Assembly: GCF_004354045.1 (NCBI RefSeq)
Contig: NZ_SMRT01000006.1
Location: forward strand, 193,716-257,715
DNA: 64,000 nucleotides
Source: Paenibacillus piri
GTDB taxonomy: Bacteria; Bacillota; Bacilli; Paenibacillales; NBRC-103111
Direction: 5' to 3'
Shown here in pieces: positions 26,804-34,398 of this stretch. The notes under the pieces are model-generated. The model did no database searches. It had not been told where the DNA came from and saw nothing but the letters and a program-made list of their open reading frames with translations. The stretch's first letter is position 1. Each line of letters starts with the position of its first letter. The position numbers and the translations under genes are program-made.

Positions 26804-28189
26804 TCACGCGGGGATCACAATTTCGACCTTTGTTCCTTTTCCCGACTGGCTGATCAGCTTCAACTGTCCGCCATGCAGCTTGATAATTTGCTCGGATATG
26901 GAGAGCCCCAGCCCGCTTCCCGCTGTATGGCTGGCGCCTTTGTAAAACTTTTGGAATACATGCTCCAAATCCTGTTCCGCGATGCCTGCTCCTGTGTCCT
27001 CAACGGTCAGAACAACATGCTCCGGGGTCGAACGGGCATCCATCGTGATCGTCCCGCCGGGCTCGGTAAATTTAAGCGCGTTATCGATCAAATTAATGAG
27101 CACCTGCTTCAACCGGTTTTCGTCGGCATGAAGAAGTGGGAGCGGCTCTTCCGCCCGCACCTCCATGGCAATGCCCTGCCGCGCAGCTCTCGGAGCGAGC
27201 TGCTTGCCGATGTGATGCAGCAGCGGTCCGAGCTGAAGGGGGGCGAGGTTCAACGTTATGCGCCCGTTAACCAATTTGGAAAAGTCCAGCAGCTCATCGA
27301 CGAGCTCTGTCAGCCTGTCCGCTTCGGCTTCGATAATGTCGAGCCCTTCGGCGAAGTCGCTCTTGCCATGTTCCGCATCGGCTTTCAACGTTACCGCCCA
27401 TCCTTTGATCGACGTTAGCGGTGTCCGCAGTTCATGGGAGACGGATGAAATAAAATCATTTTTCATACGTTCGTTGCGCCGTATTTTAGCTGCCATCATC
27501 GTTAATATATCGGCCAGCGTACCCAACTCGTCCTGATACCTTTTCTTTACGGTCACTGTAAAATCGCCTTCGCTCATTTTGACGGCGGCCAGCTTCAGCT
27601 CGGTAATCGGACCGGTTATTGTTTTTGAAACAAGGACGCCGAGCACGGCGACGATGGCGACAACGCCAAGGCCGGCGGCGATAAAGATGACGGAAATTTG
27701 GCCGATGGCAGCGTTCGTCCCGGTGAGCGAGGTTACGAAGCGGACAGCGCCAATAACGGTTTGGTTGGCCCGCAGCGGGTAGGCGACGGCCAGAACGGGT
27801 TCATGCGTGCGCGGATCATGTCCGGTCCAGGATCCCGCTAACCCGCCGAACGCTTCCCGCACATCCTCAAAATCGGCCGCATTGACGCCGGCACGCAGTC
27901 CTGCGGAATCCTGAAGCAGCCTGCCGTCCGCGCCGATAATTTGCACTTGAGCCGACGAATGCTGCGAAAATCCTTTTAATAACCGTTCCGACTGCTTCTC
28001 CAAGTCTTCATCCGCAAAATATTGATTGAAAAAAGTGGCGGACAGCTCAGCCTGGTTCATCAAGGTTCGTTCGATATTGGAATAGTAATAATACTTGACG
28101 AAAAAAATAAGAAAAAGCTCCAGGATCAGCACAGTGATCAAAATAACGACAATATAGCTGCCGACCAATCGTTTTTGGATTCCGGGCAA
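26804..28189 (-). CDS. Sensor histidine kinase, sCache-HAMP-HisKA
   Basis: A 461-residue membrane kinase. One N-terminal span (about 8-30) and an extracellular sensor region (about 31-175) precede a second span (FIAAGLGVVAIVAVLGVLVS). Then come HAMP (ITELKLAAVKMSEGDFTVTV), H-box FISSVSHELRTPLTSIKGW, N-box INLIDNALKFTEPG, G1 VEDTGAGIAE and G2 AGSGLGLSIS. I start it at the TTG at 28189, one base after the regulator stop, with AAAGGA upstream; an ATG at 28237 would overlap the regulator by 47 bases. Paired with the OmpR-type regulator next to it. The signal is unknown; the layout resembles PhoR/ResE/WalK-type kinases. Confidence 0.82.
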   Translation of the reverse strand: MPGIQKRLVGSYIVVILITVLILELFLIFFVKYYYYSNIERTLMNQAELSATFFNQYFADEDLEKQSERLLKGFSQHSSAQVQIIGADGRLLQDSAGLRAGVNAADFEDVREAFGGLAGSWTGHDPRTHEPVLAVAYPLRANQTVIGAVRFVTSLTGTNAAIGQISVIFIAAGLGVVAIVAVLGVLVSKTITGPITELKLAAVKMSEGDFTVTVKKRYQDELGTLADILTMMAAKIRRNERMKNDFISSVSHELRTPLTSIKGWAVTLKADAEHGKSDFAEGLDIIEAEADRLTELVDELLDFSKLVNGRITLNLAPLQLGPLLHHIGKQLAPRAARQGIAMEVRAEEPLPLLHADENRLKQVLINLIDNALKFTEPGGTITMDARSTPEHVVLTVEDTGAGIAEQDLEHVFQKFYKGASHTAGSGLGLSISEQIIKLHGGQLKLISQSGKGTKVEIVIPA

Positions 28190-28190
28190 T

Positions 28191-28895
28191 TCAATCGTCC
28201 TTTCTCCAGCGGTATCCGAGCCCCCAGACGGTTTCAATCAGCTGCGGATTGGAATCATCGTCTTCCAGCTTTTCCCGCAGCTTGCGGATATGAACATCGA
28301 CTGTTTTCGTATCGCCGATAAAATCTTCTCCCCATACAAGATTCATCAGCTCGTTGCGGGTTAGCGCCTTGTTCGGATTTTGCACAAAAATTTTGACCAG
28401 CTGGTATTCCTTCGGTGTCGCTTCAATTAATATATCATGCTTAAACAGCTTGTTCGCATCCAGATCAATCCGGATCGGACCGGATCGGAGCACATTCATT
28501 TGCCGTTTCACCACAGACTGCGTGCGGCGCAGCACCGTACGGATGCGGGCCACCAGCTCCAGCGGGTTAAACGGCTTTACAATATAATCGTCGGCGCCGA
28601 GCTCTAGCCCTTTGATTTTGTCCAGATCTTGGCCGCGCGCCGTTAGCATAATAATGACCATATCGGGATCGGTTTCCCTGAGCCTGCGGCAAATGTCAAA
28701 GCCGTCCATATCCGGAAGCATAAGATCCAGCACGATCACGTCAGGACGTTCGAAGGCGATCTGCCGCAATGCCTCCCTGCCTAAAGCGGCTTCAGACACT
28801 TTAAAGCCGTTTCTGTCCAAATTAATCGCCACAAAACGTCTAATGTGGTCGTCATCTTCAATGATCAGCACTTGATTGCGGTATGACGTTTCCAT
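28191..28895 (-). CDS. OmpR-family response regulator
   Basis: A 234-residue DNA-binding regulator. The receiver domain shows IIEDDDHIRRF, the phospho-acceptor Asp in VIVLDLMLPDMDGFD (about Asp57), the switch Thr in MLTARG and Lys in DYIVKPFNP. The winged helix (about 140-230) includes TPKEYQLVKIFVQNPNKALTR and the recognition stretch GDTKTVDVHIRKLREKLEDD. It is first in an operon with the sensor kinase. A well-placed AAGGAGG precedes the ATG. Its targets cannot be told from the sequence. Confidence 0.88.
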   Translation of the reverse strand: METSYRNQVLIIEDDDHIRRFVAINLDRNGFKVSEAALGREALRQIAFERPDVIVLDLMLPDMDGFDICRRLRETDPDMVIIMLTARGQDLDKIKGLELGADDYIVKPFNPLELVARIRTVLRRTQSVVKRQMNVLRSGPIRIDLDANKLFKHDILIEATPKEYQLVKIFVQNPNKALTRNELMNLVWGEDFIGDTKTVDVHIRKLREKLEDDDSNPQLIETVWGLGYRWRKDD

Positions 28896-29015
28896 AGCAT
28901 CCTCCTTAAAGCCTTGGCCGATATAACCCGTTTCTTCGTGATCATACCATACGAAGCGCCGCAGCGCATAACAAGCCTCTTTTGTTTAGCCGAGCAGGCT
29001 TTGCGCCGGAACGGC

Positions 29016-29050
29016 AAAAAAATCTCTCCATTATATAGAGAGATTTTTTA
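29016..29050 (-). terminator. Rho-independent terminator
   Basis: AAAAAATCTCT / AGAGATTTTTT stem with a nine-base loop, just after the stop of the minus-strand guanylate-kinase-like gene. Confidence 0.85.
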
Positions 29051-29078
29051 AAAATATCCGGAACGACAAACGTTGCGG

Positions 29079-29669
29079 CTAGTCTTTATCAACCAAATTG
29101 CGGTGAAGGTAATTGTCGTCCAATGTTTTCGTAAGATCAAAAACGGTATGCGCCAAATCGAGGTTTTCAAAAACATGCTCGCACTGATCTTTATAAGCCA
29201 TTTCTTCTTCAAAATGGGACATATAGCGTTCGATGAGCTCGGGCGAATCGCCTCGTTCTTCTTCGCGCTTCAGGATCGTTTTCTTGTCGGCATAAATAAA
29301 AATGCGTACGGCATTCGTGTCATACAGCTTCTTCACGGCCTCGGCGCCAAACCGGTTAAGGATCAAATAAACGGCGCCATGCTTGTGCAGCGTGTTGGCG
29401 ATGTCCTGTCCTTTAACCCCGTAATAATTGCCGTCGATTTCGATAACCTCGATAAATTCGTTGTTCTTTTGTGCTTCGGCGAAAACATCGCGCGTTACAA
29501 AGTGATAGTCCTGACCGTCTACTTCCGCCGATCGGGGTGTTCTTGTCGTGTACGATATTACCTGTTTCATGCCAAGCGTATCGCCTGACATTTGGGCTAC
29601 CGTTTTGCGGCCTGCTCCATTGGGACCGGTAAAAATAAAAATAACGTCATGTTCTTTTAATTCGTACAT
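29079..29669 (-). CDS. Guanylate kinase-like protein with altered P-loop
   Basis: A 196-residue guanylate kinase-fold protein. The GMP-binding part is well kept: SYTTRTPRSAEVDGQDYHFV (about residues 39-58) and the FIEVIEIDGNYYGV segment. The P-loop, though, reads GPNGAGRKT (about residues 15-23) instead of GxxGxGKxT, with Arg at the usual Lys place and Lys one position later. GxGRR/GRK loops are known from MAGUK guanylate-kinase domains, which lost catalysis. Whether this one is active is open. It may be a paralogue of a canonical gmk elsewhere in the genome. AAGGAGGGG precedes the ATG. Monocistronic with its own terminator. Confidence 0.75.
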   Translation of the reverse strand: MYELKEHDVIFIFTGPNGAGRKTVAQMSGDTLGMKQVISYTTRTPRSAEVDGQDYHFVTRDVFAEAQKNNEFIEVIEIDGNYYGVKGQDIANTLHKHGAVYLILNRFGAEAVKKLYDTNAVRIFIYADKKTILKREEERGDSPELIERYMSHFEEEMAYKDQCEHVFENLDLAHTVFDLTKTLDDNYLHRNLVDKD

Positions 29670-29837
29670 GGATACCCCTCCTTGGTTTTGGTAGGTTGAT
29701 ACATAAGCGGCGTGTACTTCATTTTACCTGTTTTGGTTCTGCAGGTAAAGGTACTTTACACGATATTCGCACCGGCAGCTCTGAACGCCGTAAAGCGTAC
29801 GAAGCGGAAGGAGGGGAACTGCCGGTGCGGGCGGCAA

Positions 29838-32042
29838 TTACCGCCCGCGGCGACCGCGCCGGCCGGCGTCGCCGCCCTTGCCGGGGCGAGGCTTGCCGCC
29901 GGTGTCAGGGCCTGCGCTGCGCCCGTCGTTCCGGCCGCGCCCGCCGCCGGCTGCTCCGCCGCCGCGACCGGCTTCGCCGGAAGCGGATCGCGCGATCCGC
30001 TGCGCTTCGCGCTTCGTTGTCCACACGCCTGCGTCGCGCCCGCGGCGAGCGCCTGCTTGCGCGCCTGAAGCGCCGCGCTGGCCTGCGTCGGAGCGCCGCT
30101 CGGCCGAGAAGCCGGCGTCGCGGTCGGCTTCCGCGCCGTCGCGCCCGCGGCGAGCGCCTGCTTGCGCGCCTGAAGCGCCGCGCTGGCCTGCGTCGGAGCG
30201 CCGCTCGGCCGAGAAGCCGGCGTCGCGGTCGGCTTCCGCGCCGTTGCGCCCGCGGCGAGCGCCTGCTTGCGCGCCTGAAGCGCCGCGCTGGCCCGCGTCG
30301 GAGCGCCGCCCGGCCGGGAAGCCGGCGTCGCGATCGGCGGTCGCGCCGTTGCGCCCGCGGCGAGCGCCTGCTTGCGCGCCTGAGGCGCCGCGCTGGCCCG
30401 CGTCGGAACGCCGCCCGGCCGGGAAGCCGGCGTCGCGATCGGCGGTCGCGCCGTTGCGCCCGCGGCGAGCGCCTGCTTGCGCGCCTGAGGCGCCGCGCTG
30501 GCCCGCTTCGGAGCGCCGCTCGGCCGGGAAGCCGGCGTCACGATCGGCTGCCGCGCTGTTGCGCCCGCGTCGAGCGCCTGCTTGGGCGCCGGAAGCGCCG
30601 CGCTGGCCCGCGTCGGAGCGCCGCCCGGCCGGGAAGCCGGCGTCGCGATCGGCAGCCGCGCCGTTGCGCCCGCGTCGAGCGTCTGCTTGCGCGCCTGAGG
30701 CGCCGCGCTGGCCCGCGTCGGAACGCCGCCCGGCAGGGAAGCCGCCGTCGCGGTCGGCAGCCGCGCTGTTGCGCCCGCGCCGAGCGCCTGCTTGCGCGCC
30801 GCGGCGTCCGCGTACTGCTGCGCTATGCTCGCCGCGCGTGCTCAAATCAATCGGGTCGTCGCTTTCTGCGGCCCGCCGCCCAGCCACGGCTCTGCGTCCG
30901 CTCGTCCGGGCTTCGCTCAGTTCGCCGTCGGCTTTGACCGTCCGCCGCGGCAGCTCCGCGTTAATGCCCCGCTCGATTGCCTCGAGCGTCCCCTGGTCGC
31001 GCTGGGCGACCATTGTGACGGCCATTCCGCGCTGCCCGGCTCTGCCGGTCCGCCCGATGCGGTGAATGTAGCCTTCCACATCTTGCGGCATATCGTAGTT
31101 GAACACATGGGTGATTCCTTCGACATCCAGACCCCGGGCTGCAATATCGGTTGCAACGAGCAGCTGGATTTTCGCTTCGCGGAAACGTTTCATCACCTGT
31201 TCGCGCTTGGCTTGCGTCAAATCGCCGTGCAGCTCATCCGATGCGTAGCCCATTTCCTGCAGCGCCTGGTTTAATTTGGTTGCACGCAGCTTCGTACGGC
31301 AAAATATCATCGCTAAATACGGCTTGTATTCGTCGATCAAACGGACGAGCGCCTCCTGCTTGCCGCGGTCGGTCGTTTTAACGGCGATTTGCTCGATTTC
31401 CGTCAAAGTAACCTGCTTTGTTTTTACTTTAATTTCCTGCGGCGTCCGCATGTAGCTTTTAGCCAAATTGCGGATAGGTCCGGGCATCGTCGCCGAGAAC
31501 AGCAGCGTCTGCCGTTTGGGTGAGGTTTGCACGATAATTTCTTCGACTTCATTTAAAAAGCCCATGTGCAGCATTTGATCCGCTTCATCCAATACGAGGG
31601 TGGACAAACGCTGAAGCTGAACCGTACCTCTCCGCAGGTGATCGAGAAGTCTGCCGGGCGTGGCGATAATCAGATGGATGGCGCCCTCCAGCTTTTTAAG
31701 CTGACGCTCCACATCCTGGCCGCCGTAAGCGGCCAGCACGCTGACGTCTTTGAGCGGCGCCCATCGATTGATCTCGCCGGTTATTTGGATTGCCAATTCA
31801 CGAGTCGGCGTCACGATCAGCGCCTGCGTGTAATTTTTTTTGGCGTCGATAGTTTCCAGAATGGGCAGCACGAATGCCAATGTTTTCCCGGTTCCCGTCT
31901 GCGCCTGGGCGATGACGTCGTCGCCGGAGAGCACGACAGGGATCGCTTCCTTCTGGATCGGAGTCGGCTCCGAATAGCCTTGCCGGTGCAAAGCCTCGGC
32001 AAGCTCCGGACTGATACCGAGTGAGGCAAATGCATTTTTCAT
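29838..32042 (-). CDS. cshA: DEAD-box RNA helicase with 35-residue-repeat Arg/Gly-rich tail (CshA-like)
   Basis: A 734-residue DEAD-box ATP-dependent RNA helicase. The core is about 1-370: Q motif FASLGISPELAEALHRQGYSEPTPIQ, Walker A AQTGTGKT, DEAD in VLDEADQML, SAT motif LFSATMPG, and HRIGRTGRAG. The remaining 360 residues are a low-complexity tail with seven copies of a 35-residue unit (see separate entry), ending in a GGGRGRN and RRGRRGR stretch. Such RGG-type tails bind RNA non-specifically and promote phase separation; CshA-type helicases act in mRNA decay, ribosome assembly and cold shock. The tail is longer than in typical CshA (about 490-530 residues). AAGGAG precedes the ATG. cshA is the closest name; other DEAD-box paralogues are possible. 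Confidence 0.85.
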   Translation of the reverse strand: MKNAFASLGISPELAEALHRQGYSEPTPIQKEAIPVVLSGDDVIAQAQTGTGKTLAFVLPILETIDAKKNYTQALIVTPTRELAIQITGEINRWAPLKDVSVLAAYGGQDVERQLKKLEGAIHLIIATPGRLLDHLRRGTVQLQRLSTLVLDEADQMLHMGFLNEVEEIIVQTSPKRQTLLFSATMPGPIRNLAKSYMRTPQEIKVKTKQVTLTEIEQIAVKTTDRGKQEALVRLIDEYKPYLAMIFCRTKLRATKLNQALQEMGYASDELHGDLTQAKREQVMKRFREAKIQLLVATDIAARGLDVEGITHVFNYDMPQDVEGYIHRIGRTGRAGQRGMAVTMVAQRDQGTLEAIERGINAELPRRTVKADGELSEARTSGRRAVAGRRAAESDDPIDLSTRGEHSAAVRGRRGAQAGARRGRNSAAADRDGGFPAGRRSDAGQRGASGAQADARRGRNGAAADRDAGFPAGRRSDAGQRGASGAQAGARRGRNSAAADRDAGFPAERRSEAGQRGASGAQAGARRGRNGATADRDAGFPAGRRSDAGQRGASGAQAGARRGRNGATADRDAGFPAGRRSDAGQRGASGAQAGARRGRNGAEADRDAGFSAERRSDAGQRGASGAQAGARRGRDGAEADRDAGFSAERRSDAGQRGASGAQAGARRGRDAGVWTTKREAQRIARSASGEAGRGGGAAGGGRGRNDGRSAGPDTGGKPRPGKGGDAGRRGRRGR
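30036..30791 (-). repeat. Seven 105-bp tandem repeats in the helicase tail
   Basis: Seven full 35-residue units (AGARRGRNGATADRDAGFPA ... RRSDAGQRGASGAQ) and one partial unit, coded by 105-bp repeats of very high GC. Positions 8-11 of the unit vary (NSAA, NGAA, NGAT, NGAE, DGAE), and units 4 and 5 are identical. Confidence 0.9.
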
Positions 32043-32193
32043 AATGGTATTCTCCTTATCTTCCGTTCATTCCATTCGATGTATTGCATGAATAAAATTT
32101 ACGTGCTATTTCCAGGCTGCTTCGCTGGGAAGCGGCGTGGTTCTACCTGCATTCTACAGGAAGCCGGAGGAAAAAGAAACCAACAGATCCACA

Positions 32194-32242
32194 AGAAAAC
32201 CCTCTGCGTTTCTTCATATATAATATGAAGGAAAACAGAGGG
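32194..32242 (-). terminator. Terminator of the sporulation lipoprotein gene
   Basis: CCCTCTG / CAGAGGG arms with an inner TTCATAT / ATATGAA stem; on the minus strand the hairpin is followed by TTTTCTT. Confidence 0.7.
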
Positions 32243-32299
32243 GCGGCAGAGCCGGACTTGGCTGCATCGGGAGGCGAATGTTTATGAAATCGACAGCAT

Positions 32300-32983
32300 C
32301 TACTCCGAACGGGTAGGCAGCGTAGGCTGCGTGCCGAAAATATGCTCGGACATCGCATCGAATTCCGGGATAAAAGGCTTGAGATCGTTGCCCTTCCAAG
32401 CTTCCTGCGCGATCGTATTCAACGTGTTAATGTAATCGCGGTTGGCCGAAATGTACACATCGGATACGGTAGGCTGCAAGGAACGGATTTTCTCGGCGAT
32501 TTTCTGCTTGAACAAATGCGTAATGTTGGCATGATGCTGAACGGTTTCATAGGAATTGACGCCGGTCGCGAGCTGTCGGGGATCGGCCTTGTCGTTAAAA
32601 GGCTGGGTCGCATTGTACAAGCCGCGAACCGTACCCCCGTTGTTCGTTTCCCGCGGGGAGCTTTTGGTGCCGGCCGCCGTATTGTCGATCGTGATCGCGA
32701 CGTATGCCGTATTATCCGCCAGCATCACGATCGCGCTGTTGACGCCATTCATCGCGGCGACTTGATCCGACAAAAACTGGCTCATATCGAGGTTGGAATG
32801 CTTATGGGACACGATGGTGTACTGCTGCGCCGTTTGATAGGCTCTCGAGCTGTCCTGCGGGTGAGCGCCGCGCTGGCTGCCGTAGTTGTTGGCGCTGTTG
32901 TAGTCGTACCAGCTGAAGCATCCGCTTAGAGCGGCCGCCGAGCTTGCACATACAAGCGCAAGACCTATCCGCTTATACCGCAT
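32300..32983 (-). CDS. YhcN/YlaJ-family sporulation lipoprotein
   Basis: A 227-residue lipoprotein. The signal peptide ends in the lipobox ALSGC (Cys22). The rest matches the YhcN/YlaJ family found on inner forespore membranes: LSDQVAAMNGVNSAIVMLADNTAYVAITID, then a segment with ITHLFKQKIAEKIRSLQPTVSDVYISANRD. Proteins of this family are sporulation-expressed, with modest effects on germination. GGAGG lies seven bases before the ATG. A possible forespore promoter was looked for; TGAATC (about 33081-33086, minus strand) resembles a SigG -35 box but the -10 is poor. Confidence 0.8.
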   Translation of the reverse strand: MRYKRIGLALVCASSAAALSGCFSWYDYNSANNYGSQRGAHPQDSSRAYQTAQQYTIVSHKHSNLDMSQFLSDQVAAMNGVNSAIVMLADNTAYVAITIDNTAAGTKSSPRETNNGGTVRGLYNATQPFNDKADPRQLATGVNSYETVQHHANITHLFKQKIAEKIRSLQPTVSDVYISANRDYINTLNTIAQEAWKGNDLKPFIPEFDAMSEHIFGTQPTLPTRSE

Positions 32984-33232
32984 AAAAAAACCTCCTTACT
33001 CTGATCGCTCCGAATGTGCTTCGCTGCCTGCTTTCAGCCGAGGATCGGCCGTTGGCAGATGAGAAGTTCTACTGTGTAGGATTCATCAAAACGGGGTAAA
33101 TATACGCGCCGTCCAAATGTCTTTTTCGTGCATAAAAGTCATTGTTTATGGAAATAAAATACGAGAGGCAGAGTTAAAAAAACCAATGGGGGCGCAGGAT
33201 TGAGAACAATTTGTGAACTTCTCCAGATTCAT
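32984..33232. other. Divergent intergenic region upstream of the cta operon
   Basis: About 250 bases without a gene, holding the leader of the lipoprotein gene and DNA upstream of the cta promoter. AT-rich from about 33110. No strong hairpin was seen. Confidence 0.5.
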
Positions 33233-33260
33233 TGACAAAAAAGGGGTACGTATTTATAGT
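33233..33260 (+). promoter_or_regulatory. SigA promoter of the cytochrome oxidase operon
   Basis: TTGACA, 16-base spacer, TATAGT, 78 bases before the ctaC start. A second TTGACA about 50 bases downstream (33282-33287) may mark another start. Confidence 0.7.
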
Positions 33261-33338
33261 TAATTATGGTGATTAGGTTCATTGACAATATATGACCTTT
33301 TGTTCGAAAAATATTAGCTTTGAGGTGGGATTGATAAG

Positions 33339-34367
33339 ATGAATCGATGGCAAAATCTGTGGCGTTTCATCCCTCTTTTCGGGTTGATGATGTTACTGTT
33401 GACAGGGTGTGGAAGCGATACGATTTCCGCCTTAAGGCCAAGAGGACCAGTAGCCAGAGATCAGCTGTTCTTAATGAAGCTGAGCCTGGGGATCATGGTC
33501 TTGGTTGTGTTGGTCGTGTTCGTTATTTACATTTATGTGCTTGTACGCTTCCGGAAGAAAAAGGGCGATAAAGATATTGTTCCGAAGCAGGTGGAAGGCA
33601 GTCACACGCTGGAAATCATCTGGACGGTTATTCCGATTATTTTGCTGCTCATCCTGGCAGTCCCAACGGTCAGCTACACAGTCAAGCTTTCGGAGAACCA
33701 CATCGAGAACAAAGATGCCGTACATGTAAAGGTAACCGCGCATCAGTTCTGGTGGCAGTTTGATTATCCGGAACTGGGGATTGCAACGGCTCAGGATCTC
33801 GTAATTCCAACAAATAAAAAGATCGCTTTGGAAATTACGTCTGCGGATGTCGTTCACTCCTTTTGGGTTCCTTCACTGGGCGGCAAGCAGGATACGAACG
33901 TAGGGATGACCAACATCATGTATCTTGAAGCTGATGATGCCGCCGTGTTTTTAGGAAAATGCGCCGAGCTGTGCGGAGCTTCGCACGCCTTGATGGATTT
34001 CAAAGTCATATCCAAGAGCGATGCGGATTTCAATGCCTGGGTAGATAAATTGAAAAAGCCTGCCGCAATTCCTGCCGATGCGAAAGCCGGCGAGCAAGTA
34101 TTTAAAGATAACTGCTTGTCCTGTCACGCGGTTAATGCGCAAGGGCTTGGATTCGGTCCTAACTTGAACGGGTTTGCATCACGTGAAATGATTGCCGGCG
34201 TTCTGCCTCGCGGTAAAAATAACGATCAGAACTTGCACGACTGGATTGTCGACCCGAATTCGGTGAAGCCGGGCACGAAAATGCCTGCGTTCGGTCCGAC
34301 GGGTGCGAAGCATCTGGAAGAACAGCAAGTGAAGGATTTGATTAAATATTTGAACGCTCTACAATAA
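33339..34367 (+). CDS. ctaC: Cytochrome caa3 oxidase subunit II with fused cytochrome c
   Basis: A 342-residue subunit II. A lipobox LTGC follows a hydrophobic start, and two membrane spans follow. The CuA site is in GKCAELCGASHALMDF (about residues 206-221) with His upstream in VVHSFWVPSLG. The C-terminal cytochrome c domain has the haem motif CLSCH (about residues 263-267) and an axial Met in GTKMPAFG. It takes electrons from cytochrome c in the cell wall space to CuA and on to subunit I. First gene of ctaCDEF, with the promoter described above. ctaA and ctaB (haem A synthesis) are not in the window. Confidence 0.93.
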   Translation: MNRWQNLWRFIPLFGLMMLLLTGCGSDTISALRPRGPVARDQLFLMKLSLGIMVLVVLVVFVIYIYVLVRFRKKKGDKDIVPKQVEGSHTLEIIWTVIPIILLLILAVPTVSYTVKLSENHIENKDAVHVKVTAHQFWWQFDYPELGIATAQDLVIPTNKKIALEITSADVVHSFWVPSLGGKQDTNVGMTNIMYLEADDAAVFLGKCAELCGASHALMDFKVISKSDADFNAWVDKLKKPAAIPADAKAGEQVFKDNCLSCHAVNAQGLGFGPNLNGFASREMIAGVLPRGKNNDQNLHDWIVDPNSVKPGTKMPAFGPTGAKHLEEQQVKDLIKYLNALQ

Positions 34368-34398
34368 TGAACATCTTGGAAAAAAGGAGGTAAATACG

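Noticed and set aside
30036..30791. CRISPR array
   Set aside because: Repeats are directly adjacent 105-bp units with no unique spacers, and they are in-frame coding sequence.
29696..31065. Long plus-strand frames (413 and 395 codons) opposite the helicase tail
   Set aside because: They are mirror frames of the 105-bp GC-rich repeats. The helicase frame has family motifs and a ribosome site; the plus frames have only Arg/Pro/Ala repeats and no ribosome site.
33000..33110. SigG promoter of the sporulation lipoprotein
   Set aside because: A TGAATC-like -35 is present but the -10 match is poor, so it was not listed as a feature.
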